Below, in pieces: positions 1 to 11,729 of a stretch of 64,000 nucleotides of DNA; positions within the stretch are counted from its first letter, which is position 1; the number at the start of each line of letters is the position of its first letter. The notes below the pieces were generated by a model. The model was given only the letters and a program-made list of their open reading frames with translations. It had not been told where the DNA came from and did not search any database. The stretch is taken from contig NZ_CP063418.1 in the NCBI RefSeq assembly GCF_013184985.2, positions 1 to 64,000 on the forward strand, read 5' to 3'. The position numbers and the translations under genes were made by a program. Origin of the DNA: Actinomyces faecalis. Its GTDB lineage: Bacteria > Actinomycetota > Actinomycetes > Actinomycetales > Actinomycetaceae.

Positions 1-169
1 AACCGACCACGTTCAGGCCCAGGCACGGTCATCTGGCCACAACCGCAGGCACTGGTGTGGACAACTCTGTGACCAGCCATCATGATGGGCTATCCGGTGG
101 TGTTCCGCCCCGCCAAGGGGTCCCGCACGCCGCCGTGTCCTGTTCGAGCGCACAGTCGAGGAGTACGTC
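1..169. promoter_or_regulatory. Region upstream of dnaA with one DnaA-box-like site
   Basis: Positions 56-64 read TGTGGACAA, the reverse complement of TTGTCCACA, the form of the DnaA box usual in GC-rich actinobacteria. It could mediate autoregulation of dnaA. GAGGAG at 158-163 is the ribosome binding site for the GTG start at 170. No other gene is visible here; the window edge cuts the region. Confidence 0.5.
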
Positions 170-1774
170 GTGCCTGACGTCGCCACCACCCGGTGGGAGT
201 CCGCCCTGAACCTCCTCGCCTCTCGGCAGGAGCTGGGACGGGGCCAGATCGCTCTGCTTCGCATGACCCGCGTCATCGACGTCGACGACGTCCTCGTCCT
301 CGTCGTCGGCTTCGCCCTGCCTCGCGACATCATCGACAAGAACCACGCCGTGATCGCCCGGGCGCTGACCGAGGTCTGGGGGCACCCAGTCACCTTCGAG
401 GTCACGATCGACCCGTCCCAGGAGTCCTCCAGCCACTCCTCCGACCGCTGGCCCCCTGCAGACGACGGCGGACAGCCCACACCTGGCACCCAGTCCTCTG
501 AGCCGGCAGACCACAGTGACGACGAGCCGACCGAGCCCGGGGCACCAGTCCCCTCCCCCACGTCCCCGGCTCCCTCCATCGCCCCGCAGGTCCCCTCGCC
601 TGTTCCTGACCCGGCTCAGTCCCTGGCCGATGACGAGGACCCGACCCCGACGTCGTCCCCCTTCGGTCCGGGCTACGTCCCCCCGCGCCACCCCACCGCG
701 ACCCTGCCAGCGGCCGAGGTGGCCCGTGACGACTGCCGGCTCAATCCCCGCTACACCTTCGCCACCTACGTCCAGGGCAAGTCCAACCGCCTGGCCCGGA
801 CGGCCGCGGCCGCCGTGGCTGAGGCTCCCAGCCGCGCCTACAACCCCCTGTTCATCTACGGCGGCTCCGGGCTGGGCAAGACCCACCTGCTGCACGCCAT
901 CGGCCACTACGCCCGCACGCTCTACCCGGGCATCACCGTCAAGTACGTCAACTCCGAGGAGTTCGTCTCCGACTTCATCGCCTCGGTCGCAGACGGCCAG
1001 ATGCGCAACTTCAAGGACCGCTACCGCAACGTCGACATCCTCCTGGTCGACGACGTCCAGTTCTTTGAGGGCAAGGAGCAGACGCTGGAGGAGTTCTTCC
1101 ACACCTTCAACGCCCTACGCATCGCGGAGAAGCAGATCGTGCTCACCTCCGACCAGCCGGCCCTGGAACTCAAAGGCTTCAACAACCGCCTGATCTCCCG
1201 CTTCCAGGAGGGGCTGGTCGCTGACGTGCAGCCGCCGGACCTGGAGACGCGCCAGGCGATCCTCACCCTCAAGGCGCGTGCGGACGGCATCTCCGTGACC
1301 GAGGACGTCCTGGAGTACATCGCCAGCCGCGTCACCACGAACATCCGTGAACTCGAGGGTGCGCTGGTACGCGTGACAGCCTTCGCCTCCCTCAACAAGC
1401 AGCCCATCGACCGTACCCTGGCCGAGGTGGCGCTCAAGGACGTCATCACCGACCCCACCGGTGAGGAGATCACCTCCGGTCTCATCATGGGTCAGGTTGC
1501 TGACTACTTCGACATGACGATTGACGACCTGTGCGGTGAGAGCCGGCGCAAGAACTTCGTCCACCCCCGCCATATCGCGATGTACCTGTGCCGCGAGCTC
1601 ACCGAGCTCTCGCTGCCCAACATCGGCCGGGAGTTCGGTGGACGCGACCACACCACCGTCATGAGCGCCCACCGCAAGATCACCACCCAGATGGGTGAGC
1701 GCCGCGAGACCTTCAACGAGGTCAACGAGCTGACCAGCCGTATCAAGCAGGCGGCGCTGGCACCACGTCGCTGA
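170..1774 (+). CDS. dnaA: Chromosomal replication initiator protein DnaA
   Basis: This 534-residue protein is the ATP-dependent initiator that binds DnaA boxes and melts oriC. Domain I (DnaB/partner interaction) spans roughly residues 1-85. A long Pro/Ser/Thr-rich linker follows to about 190, as is common in actinobacteria. The AAA+ core has Walker A GGSGLGKT at about 231-238 and Walker B ILLVDD at about 290-295. The DNA-binding domain IV carries the DnaA signature [14 protein letters not shown] from about 491. The GTG start at 170 is chosen because GAGGAG lies 6-7 bases upstream. dnaN, recF and the gyrase genes follow in the standard order. Confidence 0.98.
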   Translation: MPDVATTRWESALNLLASRQELGRGQIALLRMTRVIDVDDVLVLVVGFALPRDIIDKNHAVIARALTEVWGHPVTFEVTIDPSQESSSHSSDRWPPADDGGQPTPGTQSSEPADHSDDEPTEPGAPVPSPTSPAPSIAPQVPSPVPDPAQSLADDEDPTPTSSPFGPGYVPPRHPTATLPAAEVARDDCRLNPRYTFATYVQGKSNRLARTAAAAVAEAPSRAYNPLFIYGGSGLGKTHLLHAIGHYARTLYPGITVKYVNSEEFVSDFIASVADGQMRNFKDRYRNVDILLVDDVQFFEGKEQTLEEFFHTFNALRIAEKQIVLTSDQPALELKGFNNRLISRFQEGLVADVQPPDLETRQAILTLKARADGISVTEDVLEYIASRVTTNIRELEGALVRVTAFASLNKQPIDRTLAEVALKDVITDPTGEEITSGLIMGQVADYFDMTIDDLCGESRRKNFVHPRHIAMYLCRELTELSLPNIGREFGGRDHTTVMSAHRKITTQMGERRETFNEVNELTSRIKQAALAPRR

Positions 1775-2321
1775 CCTGCCCCAAGCAGCACTCCGTACCT
1801 ACGGCGTCATGTCGCACCCAGCACGTGCGACACGACGCCGTTTCCGCGTCTCCGTCACTGGAGGACCGGGAGGCGACCAGCCCCCCGCCCTCGTCACCGC
1901 CCTGTGGACACGCTGGTGGACAGATGCGGAACGCTCGTGGACACATAACAATTGTCGTGTGGAGGAGCTCAGACCCTCCTGGGGACGAAATTCCTGTCGT
2001 CCTAGGACCCTCCACCGTCACTCCTTGTGGTCCACCGAACTACACATCTGTGGTTCCACACCCGCAAGGACCGGGATAACAGGGAAAGATGTGGTTCTCC
2101 CCAGAATCCACATCTCCTAACAACCCTACGAACCAAGAATTCATGTCATCCATCCCCGACCTGCCAACACGGTCCACGCCTGACTCACCCACGCCCCGTC
2201 CTGTGGACTCGACGCGCCCGGTACCCATGCGTCTAGACTCCAACCAGATCGTCCTGCCCGTTGTCAGGCCCAGCAGCCTGCGAACCAGTCAGGACCGCAT
2301 GAACGCAGACAGGAGTGCACT
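1775..2321. other. Putative oriC between dnaA and dnaN
   Basis: This 547-base non-coding space holds several DnaA-box-like sites: TGTGGACAC at 1903-1911, CGTGGACAC at 1936-1944, GAATCCACA at 2104-2112 and TGTGGACTC at 2202-2210. A short dyad TGTGGTTCCACA lies at 2049-2060 and TGTGGTTCT at 2090-2098. The stretch around 2070-2145 is richer in A and T than its surroundings and would suit unwinding. The dnaA-dnaN gap is the usual actinobacterial origin. The individual boxes are imperfect, and a rival cluster lies at 11496-11697. Confidence 0.7.
1802..1840. terminator. Hairpin after dnaA, related to the 62.9-kb palindrome
   Basis: A 16-base arm at 1802-1817 pairs with 1825-1840 with a single mismatch and a 7-base loop, and is followed by TTT. 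It is placed as the dnaA terminator, 28 bases after the stop codon. The right arm and its flank (1832-1848) read ACGACGCCGTTTCCGCG, identical to 62938-62954 in the perfect palindrome at the far end of the window, so it may belong to a dispersed palindrome family rather than being an ordinary terminator. Confidence 0.6.
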
Positions 2322-3455
2322 GTGAAGCTCAGGGTTGACCGCGACGTCCTCGCCGAGGCCGTGACCTGGACCGCCCGCTCGGTGCCGGCTCGTCCTCCGG
2401 TACCGGTCCTGGCGGGTGTGCGTCTGGAGGCCTCCAGCGCCTCACTGGTCCTGGCCTCCTTCGACTACGAGGTCTCCGCCCACTGCGAGATTCCTGCTGA
2501 GGTTGAGGAGGAGGGTGTCGTCCTGGTCTCCGGGCGCCTGCTGGCGGACATCGCCAAGGCCCTGCCCTCCAAGCCGGTCGACCTCGAGGTCGAGGGCACC
2601 AAGGTGACGGTCAGCTGTGGCTCCTCGCGCTTCGCACTGGCCGCTATGGCGGCGGAGGACTACCCGTCCCTGCCCGCTATGCCCTCCACCGCCGGCACCG
2701 TGGACGCCCACGACCTCGCCCAGGCCGTCGCCCAGGTCTCGATCGCCGCCTCGCGCGACGAGACCCTGCCGCTGCTCACCAGCGTCCAGATGGAGGTCGA
2801 CGGCGACTCCCTGACCCTCATGGCCACCGACCGCTACCGCCTGGCGGTACGTGAGATGACCTGGGCCAGCCAGGACAAGAGCCTTGCCACCCACGCGCTG
2901 CTCAAGGCCCGCACGCTCTCCGACGTCGCCAAGTCCCTCACGTCCACTGGTGACGTGACCGTCGCCCTGACCGAGGCAGGCTCGGCCACCTCGGGACTCA
3001 TTGGCTTCGAGGCGGGCGGGCGCCGTACCACGAGCCTGCTGACCGACGGCGACTACCCGCCGGTCCTGCGACTCTTCCCTGAGGAGACCTCGATTCACGC
3101 CACGGTCGGACGCGAGGAGCTCATGTCCGCAGTTCGTCGCGTCAGCCTCGTGGCAGACCGATCCACGCCGATCCACATGTCCTTCACGCAGGGCAACCTC
3201 GCTCTGGACGCGGGCACCGGGGAGGACGCCCAGGCCTCAGAGCAGCTTCAGGCTCATCTGGAGGGTGAGGACATCTCGACCGCCTTCAACCCCGGCTACC
3301 TCCTGGACGGACTGGGTGCGATCAACCAGCCCTACGTGACGCTGGACTTCACCCACCCGTCCAAGCCCGCGGTGCTCACCGGTGTGGAGTCGATCGGTGG
3401 TGAGAAGGACCCGTCCTTCCGCTACCTCATCATGCCTATCCGCTTCGGAGCGTGA
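2322..3455 (+). CDS. dnaN: DNA polymerase III beta subunit (sliding clamp)
   Basis: This 377-residue protein forms the dimeric ring that tethers DNA polymerase III and many repair enzymes to DNA. The length and the three-fold repeated clamp architecture fit the family, and the C terminus ends YLIMPIRF, the usual clamp tail. The GTG start at 2322 has ACAGGAG at about 2309-2315. It lies between oriC and recF, which is the standard place. No unusual residue or break is seen. Confidence 0.98.
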   Translation: MKLRVDRDVLAEAVTWTARSVPARPPVPVLAGVRLEASSASLVLASFDYEVSAHCEIPAEVEEEGVVLVSGRLLADIAKALPSKPVDLEVEGTKVTVSCGSSRFALAAMAAEDYPSLPAMPSTAGTVDAHDLAQAVAQVSIAASRDETLPLLTSVQMEVDGDSLTLMATDRYRLAVREMTWASQDKSLATHALLKARTLSDVAKSLTSTGDVTVALTEAGSATSGLIGFEAGGRRTTSLLTDGDYPPVLRLFPEETSIHATVGREELMSAVRRVSLVADRSTPIHMSFTQGNLALDAGTGEDAQASEQLQAHLEGEDISTAFNPGYLLDGLGAINQPYVTLDFTHPSKPAVLTGVESIGGEKDPSFRYLIMPIRFGA

Positions 3456-3500
3456 ACAGGCGTCCTAGCGCGGGCGCGGGCGAGCCGGCGGTGATCGTGC

Positions 3501-4724
3501 GTGTACGTCTCTGACCTGTCCCTGGACGACTTTCGCTCCTACGACACCCTCGTCCTGTCCCTGGAAACCGGTGTCACGGCCTTCATCGGCTCCAACGGGC
3601 AGGGAAAGACGAACCTGGTCGAGGCCGTCGGGTACCTGTCCAACCTCACGAGTCACCGCGTGGGCGCAGACTCCGCGCTGGTACGCCGGGCCCTGCCAGG
3701 CAGTCCCCAGCCTGCCGGGGCGGTCCTGCGTGCCAAGGTCGTCCACGGTGAGCGCCCGACGGTGGTGGAGATCGAGCTCATCTCCGGCAAGGCCAACCGT
3801 GCACGGCTGGGTCGCAGCCCTGTACGGCCTCGCGAGCTTCTTGGTGTCCTGCGTACCGTCATCTTCGCCCCTGAGGACCTGAGCCTGGTGCGTGAGGAGC
3901 CCGGGGTCCGCCGCCGCTTCCTTGACGACCTCGCGGTGACGTTGCGACCCACGCTCGCCGGAGTGCGCGCCGAGCACGACAAGATCCTCGCCCAGCGCGC
4001 CAGCCTGCTGAAGTCGGCGCGGGCCGCCCGCCGGTCGACCGCCTCCATGCTCTCCACCCTCGAGGTCTGGGACGCCCAGCTCGCTGCGGCTGCCGCCACT
4101 CTCATCGCCGCCAGGGTCGATGTCGTGCGTCGCCTGCGCCCTTGGCTCGCCTCGGCGTACGAGGCGGTGAGCCAGGCCCAGTCCCCGGTGCACGTGGCCT
4201 ACCGCTCCAGCCTGCTGGCTCATGAGGGAGCGCCTGATCCTGACCCGCGCACGATGAACGACCTGCAGGACGCCTCCTGGCCTGCCGGGGAGGAGGAGCT
4301 GCTCGACCAGGCAGCCACCGCCCAGCGTCTGGAGACCGCAATGGGTCAGCTCCACGCCCGTGAGATCGACCGCGGTGCCAACCTTGTGGGTGCTCACCGT
4401 GACGAGCTCTCCCTCTTCCTGGCCGGGCTGCCCGCCAAGGGCTTCGCCTCCCACGGAGAGCAGTGGTCGCTGGCGCTCGCCCTGCGGCTGGCCTCCTACG
4501 AGATGCTGCGCCACGACGTCGACGCCTACGGTGGCGACGGCGAGCCTGTCCTCATCCTCGACGACGTCTTCGCCTCCCTGGACGAGGGACGGCGCCGCGC
4601 CCTGGCGCAGATGGTGGCCGGGGCGCAGCAGGTGCTGGTGACCGCAGCCGTGCCTCAGGACGTCCCCGATGAGCTGGACGGCGTCCGCATGAGCGTCGAG
4701 GCCTCGAGGATCACCCGTGGATAG
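3501..4724 (+). CDS. recF: DNA replication and repair protein RecF
   Basis: RecF is an SMC-like ABC ATPase that loads RecA on gapped DNA with RecO and RecR. The 407-residue protein begins with the typical start MYVSDLSLDDFRSY, with Walker A GSNGQGKT at 30-37, a coiled-coil middle, and a C-terminal Walker B and D-loop LILDDVFASLDEGRR at about 350. The GTG start at 3501 is supported by this conserved N terminus. The last 8 bases overlap the dciA start, implying translational coupling. Confidence 0.97.
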   Translation: MYVSDLSLDDFRSYDTLVLSLETGVTAFIGSNGQGKTNLVEAVGYLSNLTSHRVGADSALVRRALPGSPQPAGAVLRAKVVHGERPTVVEIELISGKANRARLGRSPVRPRELLGVLRTVIFAPEDLSLVREEPGVRRRFLDDLAVTLRPTLAGVRAEHDKILAQRASLLKSARAARRSTASMLSTLEVWDAQLAAAAATLIAARVDVVRRLRPWLASAYEAVSQAQSPVHVAYRSSLLAHEGAPDPDPRTMNDLQDASWPAGEEELLDQAATAQRLETAMGQLHAREIDRGANLVGAHRDELSLFLAGLPAKGFASHGEQWSLALALRLASYEMLRHDVDAYGGDGEPVLILDDVFASLDEGRRRALAQMVAGAQQVLVTAAVPQDVPDELDGVRMSVEASRITRG

Positions 4725-5418
4725 CCAGGCAGGTCAACCGCGCGGTGGTGACGGCGGCACGCCCAGGGGCAGGAGCGAGGCGGCCCGAAGGGACGTGCCC
4801 CTGCCGCAGGACGGGGCCGACGTCGACGCCCTCGCCCTGGCACAGCTTGCCCGGCTGCAGGAGCAGGCCTGGACCGGTGGCGTCGCACGCAGCTCGTTGC
4901 GACGCAACGCTGTGGGTGAGGACGGTGTCGCTGCCTGGGACGCTCCACGCGCCAGACGATCGGCTCGGGAGGACGAGGACCCGGAGACGGACCGTGGTCC
5001 GGGCCTGCCTCCGGGACGCGACCGACCTGGCCCGACCCGCTTCGACCCGCGTACCGGCAAGCGTGAACTGGCCCGCGCCGTCGTCGAGCGAGGCTGGGCC
5101 GGTAAGCTGGCGATGGCACAGGTGGTCGTGGCGTGGGAACGAATCGTCGGTCCCCAGATCGCTGAGCACGCTGAGGTGGTGGCCTTTGAGGAGGGGCGGC
5201 TGGACGTCCGCAGCTCCTCCAGCGCCTGGGCCCAGCAGCTGCGGCTCATGATGCCCTCGATCAGTGCGGCCGTGGCCCACGAGCTCGAACGGCTCTACCC
5301 GGGCAGACGCGTTCCCGCCGTCGAGATCCGGGTCCTGGGACCGGGGTCGCCCACCTGGAGGCACGGTCGCTTCGGCGGGGCGCGCGGCGGGCGTGGACCG
5401 CGAGACACCTACGGGTGA
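4717..5418 (+). CDS. dciA: DUF721/DciA family protein (helicase-loading factor)
   Basis: This 233-residue protein carries a C-terminal DUF721 domain (about residues 110-215, including RAVVERGWAGKLAMAQ and WERIVGPQIAEH). The first half is Arg/Asp-rich, of low complexity and probably disordered. Family members such as mycobacterial Rv0004 act in replication initiation with the DnaB helicase. Its position between recF and gyrB is the conserved actinobacterial place. The GTG start at 4717 overlaps the recF end. The function is taken from the family and gene order; nothing catalytic is expected. Confidence 0.88.
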   Translation: MDSQAGQPRGGDGGTPRGRSEAARRDVPLPQDGADVDALALAQLARLQEQAWTGGVARSSLRRNAVGEDGVAAWDAPRARRSAREDEDPETDRGPGLPPGRDRPGPTRFDPRTGKRELARAVVERGWAGKLAMAQVVVAWERIVGPQIAEHAEVVAFEEGRLDVRSSSSAWAQQLRLMMPSISAAVAHELERLYPGRRVPAVEIRVLGPGSPTWRHGRFGGARGGRGPRDTYG

Positions 5419-5503
5419 GCGCCGGCGTCGTCGACTGTCTCAGCGTGACCCCTCCCACGTGCCGTGGACGGGACCAGGAATGAGGGGTGACGGCCTGACA
5501 GGC

Positions 5504-5509
5504 TAGAAT
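5504..5509 (+). promoter_or_regulatory. Candidate -10 element for gyrB
   Basis: TAGAAT at 5504-5509 is a good TANNNT -10 hexamer in the 225-base gap between dciA and gyrB. No convincing -35 element is seen at the proper distance. Transcription from here would give a leader of about 130 bases before the gyrB start at 5644. Confidence 0.4.
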
Positions 5510-5640
5510 GGGCTCGGAATAGCCCAAGGTGCGTCGCGAACCTTGCGCAGGTACCCACCTACACGCCGCGGACCGCATCCGTATCACGGCGTTCTGAGAG
5601 GTCCTGTCTGCCATCGACGCACAGAACGAGGAGCAGCTGA

Positions 5641-7716
<2,076 letters not shown>

Positions 7717-7798
7717 CCCCGCAGCCAGGTGACCGGCCCGGTCACCGTGAGCCGCGCCGTCGAGAGACCAGACCTGACCTGACCAGCAAAGGAAACCC

Positions 7799-10381
7799 GT
7801 GAGCGACGAGACCACCCCGATCAGCGAGCAGACCCACGACCGCATCCAGCCGGTCGACCTCCAGATGGAGATGCAGCGCTCCTACCTCGACTACGCGATG
7901 AGCGTCATCGTGGGTCGTGCGCTGCCGGACGTGCGGGACGGCCTCAAGCCCGTCCACCGCCGCGTCCTGTACGCGATGTACGACGGCGGCTACCGCCCCA
8001 CGTCCTCCTTCTCCAAGTCCTCCCGCGTGGTTGGCGAGGTCATGGGTAACTACCACCCCCACGGCGACGCCGCCATCTACGACGCCCTGGCGCGCCTGGT
8101 GCAGTGGTGGTCGCTGCGCTACCCGCTGGTGGCCGGCCAGGGGAACTTCGGCACCCCCGGCAACCTGGGGCCGGCCGCGCCCCGGTACACCGAGTGCAAG
8201 ATGGCGCCGCTGGCCATGGAGATGGTCCGTGACATCGACGAGGAGAGCGTCGACTTCCAGGACAACTACGACGGGAAGAACCAGGAGCCGACGATCCTGC
8301 CGGCTCGCTTCCCCAACCTCCTGGTCAACGGCTCCGAGGGCATCGCGGTGGGTATGGCTACCCGCATCCCGCCGCACAACCTGCGTGAGGTCGCGCGCGG
8401 GGTCCAGTGGCTCCTGGAGCACCCTGACGCCTCGCGCGAGGAGCTGCTGGAGGCGCTCATCGAGCGTATCCCCGGTCCTGACTTCCCCACCGGGGCCACG
8501 ATCCTGGGCCGGCGCGGTATCGAGGACGCCTACCGCACCGGTCGCGGTTCGATCACCCAGCGCGCCGTGGTCAACGTCGAGGAGATCCAGGGACGCCAGT
8601 GCCTGGTGGTCACCGAGCTGCCCTACCAGGTCAACCCGGACAACCTCGCGGACAAGATCGCCCAGCTCGTGCGCGACGGGCAGGTCGGCGGCATCGCGGA
8701 CATCCGCGACGAGACCTCCGGACGTACCGGCCAGCGCCTGGTCATCGTGCTCAAGCGCGACGCCGTGGCCAAGGTGGTCCTCAACAACCTGTACAAGCGC
8801 ACCCAACTCCAGGACAACTTCCCGGCCAACATGCTGGCCCTGGTCGACGGCGTCCCGCGCACGCTCAGCCTGGACGGTTTCGTGCGCCACTGGGTGGACC
8901 ACCAGATCGACGTCATCGTGCGCCGCTCGCGCTTCCGCCTGCGCAAGGCGCAGGAGCGTCTGCACATCCTCGAAGGCTACCTCAAGGCCCTGGACGCGCT
9001 GGACGCGGTGATCGCCCTCATCCGCCGCTCCCAGACCGCTGACGAGGCCCGTGGGGGCCTGATGGGGCTGCTAGGCGTGGACGAGGTGCAGGCCGACGCG
9101 ATCCTCGCCCTCCAGCTGCGACGCCTGGCTGCCCTGGAGCGCCTGAAGATCCAGCAGGAGGCTGACGAGCTCCAGGCCAAGGTCGCGGACCTGAAGGACA
9201 TCATCGCCTCCCCCGAGCGTCAGCGCGGCATCGTCTCCGACGAGCTGGCTGAGATCGTCGAGAAGTACGGCGACGAGCGGCGTACCCGCATCGTGCCCTT
9301 CGACGGCGAGATGAGCATGGAGGACCTCATCCCCGAGGAGGAGGTCGTCGTCACGATCACCCGCTCGGGCTACGCCAAGCGCACACGTACCGACGCCTAC
9401 CGCTCCCAGCACCGCGGGGGCAAGGGAGTCAAGGGAGCGGCGCTGCGCGAGGACGACGTCGTCAACCACTTCTTCGTCACGACCACCCACCACTGGCTGC
9501 TCTTCTTCACCAACCTGGGCCGGGTCTACCGCGCCAAGGCCTATGAGCTCCCTGAGGGCGGGCGTGACGCCAAGGGCCAGCACGTGGCCAACCTGCTCGC
9601 CTTCCAGCCCGGCGAGGAGATCGCCCAGGTCATGGAGCTCAAGGACTACGAGCAGGCCGACTTCCTCGTGCTGGCCACCAAGCGTGGCCTGGTGAAGAAG
9701 ACGCGCCTGAGTGAGTACGACTCCAACCGCTCGGGCGGTGTCATCGCGATCAACCTGCGTGAGGACGCGGAGGGCAACCCCGACGAGCTCGTCTCGGCAC
9801 GGCTGCTGTCTGAGGGGCAGGACCTCCTCCTGGTCTCCCGCCACGGCCAGTCCGCCCGCTTCCACGCCTCCGACGACGTCCTGCGTCCCACCGGCCGCGC
9901 CACCAGCGGCGTGACCGGCATGCGGTTCCGCGACGGCGACTGGCTGCTGGCGATGGACGTCGTCGACCCGCAGTGGACTGACGCTGACCTCTTCGTGGTC
10001 ACCGAGGGCGGATACGCCAAGCGGACCAACGTGGCTGAGTACCCGACCAAGGGCCGTGGAGGCCTGGGTGTCAAGGTCGCCAACCTCGTGGAGGAGCGTG
10101 GTGACCTGGTCGGCGCGCTGGTGACAGCACCTACCGACGAGGTGCTGTGCATCATGGCGTCGGGCAAGGTCGTGCGCTCCCGCGTGGACGAGGTCTCGGT
10201 GACCGGACGCAGCACCCAGGGCGTCACCTTCGCCAAGCCCGACGACGGCGACCGCATCATCGCCGTCGCCCGCAACACCGAGCGCGAGATCGACGGCGAC
10301 GACGAGCCTGCCTCTCCTGCGGAGCAGGCGGGCGACACGGTAGCGTTGGACGACAACGACAACAGTGAGGACCAGGCATGA
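7799..10381 (+). CDS. gyrA: DNA gyrase subunit A
   Basis: This 860-residue subunit breaks and rejoins DNA. The catalytic Tyr is at about residue 130 in [12 protein letters not shown]. The quinolone-determining loop reads [12 protein letters not shown], with Ala at about 91 where E. coli has Ser83, as in mycobacteria. The C-terminal DNA-wrapping beta-pinwheel contains the GyrA-box-like [10 protein letters not shown], and the tail is acidic. The GTG start at 7799 has AAAGGA upstream. The stop overlaps the next ATG in an ATGA arrangement. Confidence 0.98.
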   Translation: MSDETTPISEQTHDRIQPVDLQMEMQRSYLDYAMSVIVGRALPDVRDGLKPVHRRVLYAMYDGGYRPTSSFSKSSRVVGEVMGNYHPHGDAAIYDALARLVQWWSLRYPLVAGQGNFGTPGNLGPAAPRYTECKMAPLAMEMVRDIDEESVDFQDNYDGKNQEPTILPARFPNLLVNGSEGIAVGMATRIPPHNLREVARGVQWLLEHPDASREELLEALIERIPGPDFPTGATILGRRGIEDAYRTGRGSITQRAVVNVEEIQGRQCLVVTELPYQVNPDNLADKIAQLVRDGQVGGIADIRDETSGRTGQRLVIVLKRDAVAKVVLNNLYKRTQLQDNFPANMLALVDGVPRTLSLDGFVRHWVDHQIDVIVRRSRFRLRKAQERLHILEGYLKALDALDAVIALIRRSQTADEARGGLMGLLGVDEVQADAILALQLRRLAALERLKIQQEADELQAKVADLKDIIASPERQRGIVSDELAEIVEKYGDERRTRIVPFDGEMSMEDLIPEEEVVVTITRSGYAKRTRTDAYRSQHRGGKGVKGAALREDDVVNHFFVTTTHHWLLFFTNLGRVYRAKAYELPEGGRDAKGQHVANLLAFQPGEEIAQVMELKDYEQADFLVLATKRGLVKKTRLSEYDSNRSGGVIAINLREDAEGNPDELVSARLLSEGQDLLLVSRHGQSARFHASDDVLRPTGRATSGVTGMRFRDGDWLLAMDVVDPQWTDADLFVVTEGGYAKRTNVAEYPTKGRGGLGVKVANLVEERGDLVGALVTAPTDEVLCIMASGKVVRSRVDEVSVTGRSTQGVTFAKPDDGDRIIAVARNTEREIDGDDEPASPAEQAGDTVALDDNDNSEDQA

Positions 10382-10848
10382 GCAAGCCGGAAACCCGCCA
10401 CCCCGCCGGTGAGTCCGGCAAGGCAGACAGCGCCAGCACCACCCAGGTGCCGAGCTCATCGAGCAGGCCCACGCTGGCAGGTCCGCGTCGGGTGCACCTG
10501 GCGCTGACGCGGGTCAGTCCCTTCTCGGTCATGAAGGTCGCCTTTCTGCTGAGCGTGGCAGCCGGCATCATGCTCGTCGTGGCGGCCGCCTTCGTGTGGT
10601 TCATGCTTGACGCGATGCACGTGTTCTCCACGATCCAGGACCTGGTGGGCAAGGTCATGGAGTCGGAGTCGAACTCCTTCACCGCGCTGCTGGAGTACAT
10701 GAAGTTCTCCCGTGCCGTGTCGATGGCGACGATCATCGCCGTTATCAACATCATCCTCACCACGGCGCTGGCGACGGTCGGTGCCTTCCTCTACAACGTG
10801 ACGGCCGCACTGGTTGGTGGGGTTCATCTCACACTGGCGGACGAGTGA
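10378..10848 (+). CDS. DUF3566 domain-containing membrane protein
   Basis: This 156-residue protein has a disordered, polar N terminus of about 40 residues. Two hydrophobic segments follow at about 53-77 and 118-142, separated by a short exposed helix ([12 protein letters not shown]). The pattern [18 protein letters not shown] matches the DUF3566 family, which sits directly after gyrA in many actinobacteria. The 4-base overlap with gyrA shows co-transcription. The biochemical role is unknown; a link to envelope or division has been suggested only by gene position. Confidence 0.85.
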   Translation: MSKPETRHPAGESGKADSASTTQVPSSSSRPTLAGPRRVHLALTRVSPFSVMKVAFLLSVAAGIMLVVAAAFVWFMLDAMHVFSTIQDLVGKVMESESNSFTALLEYMKFSRAVSMATIIAVINIILTTALATVGAFLYNVTAALVGGVHLTLADE

Positions 10849-10897
10849 CTGGATTTGGTCGCCTGAGACCGGGTGGGTTAATCTCTTCCGGTCGCAA

Positions 10898-10974
10898 GGG
10901 CCTATAGCTCAGTTGGTTAGAGCGCATCCCTGATAAGGATGAGGTCGCTGGTTCGAGTCCAGCTAGGCCCACCA
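10898..10974 (+). tRNA. tRNA-Ile(GAU)
   Basis: The sequence folds into a regular cloverleaf beginning GGGCCTATAGCTC and ending GGCCCACCA, with the CCA end encoded. The anticodon loop CTGATAA gives anticodon GAT, and the T loop is TTCGAGT. It lies between the DUF3566 gene and the DLW-39 gene, the usual actinobacterial position. Confidence 0.97.
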
Positions 10975-11001
10975 CCCGCGGTGGAACGATGAGGAGGGTT
11001 C

Positions 11002-11127
11002 ATGAGGATCCGACCCTTCGTGCTAACCGCGGTTTTCTTGTCCTTGGTCGGGGCCGGCTACGCCGCCTGGCTCAGGTACGAGTCCGAGCGGATGAGCCGG
11101 ATGCCGTGGACTGAGGTCACGGACTGA
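11002..11127 (+). CDS. DLW-39 family small protein
   Basis: This 41-residue ORF begins at the ATG at 11002 after a strong GAGGAGGG ribosome binding site. It has one N-terminal hydrophobic helix (about residues 5-23) and ends MPWTEVTD, matching the conserved tail of the DLW-39 family (typically DLWTEATD). That family is encoded between tRNA-Ile and tRNA-Ala after gyrA in many actinobacteria, exactly as here. No function is known. The tail is slightly variant, with PW in place of LW. Confidence 0.85.
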   Translation: MRIRPFVLTAVFLSLVGAGYAAWLRYESERMSRMPWTEVTD

Positions 11128-11164
11128 GGGCCACGGAGGAGACCTCGCCGCTCACAACTACATC

Positions 11165-11240
11165 GGGGCCATGGCGCAATTGGTAGCGCACCTGCTTTGC
11201 AAGCAGGGGGTTACGGGTTCGAGTCCCGTTGGCTCCACCA
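11165..11240 (+). tRNA. tRNA-Ala(UGC)
   Basis: A complete cloverleaf begins GGGGCCATGGCGC and ends GGCTCCACCA, with CCA encoded. The anticodon loop TTTGCAA gives anticodon TGC and the T loop is TTCGAGT. A strong terminator follows four bases later. Confidence 0.97.
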
Positions 11241-11243
11241 TCA

Positions 11244-11278
11244 CGATCCCCCGGACCTGCTGAGGTTCCGGGGGATCG
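11244..11278 (+). terminator. Terminator after tRNA-Ala
   Basis: CGATCCCCCGGA at 11244-11255 pairs perfectly with TCCGGGGGATCG at 11267-11278 across an 11-base loop. The run CGCTTTGGG follows. It closes the tRNA-Ala transcription unit and abuts the inverted array starting at 11278. Confidence 0.85.
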
Positions 11279-11476
11279 TCGCTTTGGGTCCTCAACAGTC
11301 GTCCTCAGGCCTGGACAGCCCCGTGATCGCCCCCATTCTCATCGCTCTAGGCCCTTAACAGTCGATCCCTATGCTCCCCGCAGCGGAATCGACTGTTAAG
11401 GGGCTGAAGCGACGGGATGCTGGGGGAATGCGGCTCTGGTGCGAGTCGAGCGCGACTGTTAAGGGCCTGAAGCGAC
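11278..11476. repeat. Array of four about 26-bp units, two forward then two inverted
   Basis: Units at 11278-11302 and 11341-11366 share the core ATCGCTCTAGGCCCTTAAC followed by AGTCGAT. Units at 11388-11413 and 11452-11476 are the same element in reverse (core CGACTGTTAAGGGCCTGA). The inner pair (11341-11366 with 11388-11413) can form a hairpin with a loop of about 21 bases, and the outer pair can pair around it. No ORF with support crosses the region, and its function is unknown. It separates the tRNA-Ala gene from the DnaA-box-like cluster and the convergent rhomboid gene. Confidence 0.75.
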
Positions 11477-11495
11477 GGGAGAGCTCGTCAGCTTG

Positions 11496-11697
11496 TCATC
11501 CACACTGTGCACCGCCAGTGGCCTGGCGCCGTCCCCAGCTGTGTCCTAAAGGACTCTTGTCATTCATGCGGCGTCATCACTCACAATTGTCCCCAGGTGT
11601 GGAAAGGTCTGTGGAGAACTACATGAATGTTATTCCACAGGTTTACCCACAGGTGTGGAGGAATGACAGCGCTGTGCTTCGCGCGATCTGTGGACAA
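11496..11697. other. Cluster of DnaA-box-like sites outside the dnaA-dnaN gap
   Basis: Sites seen are TCATCCACA (11496-11504), TTGTCCCCA (11587-11595), TGTGGAAAG (11598-11606), TGTGGAGAA (11610-11618), TTATTCCACA (11630-11639), TTACCCACA (11643-11651), TGTGGAGGA (11654-11662) and an exact TGTGGACAA (11689-11697). The segment 11541-11665 is visibly AT-richer than its surroundings. This could be a second DnaA-binding region, a DnaA-titration site or part of the true origin. The remainder of the 11241-11776 gap has no supported gene. Confidence 0.55.
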
Positions 11698-11729
11698 CCT
11701 GGTGGACGCGCGACAGCAGCGAAGAAAAA

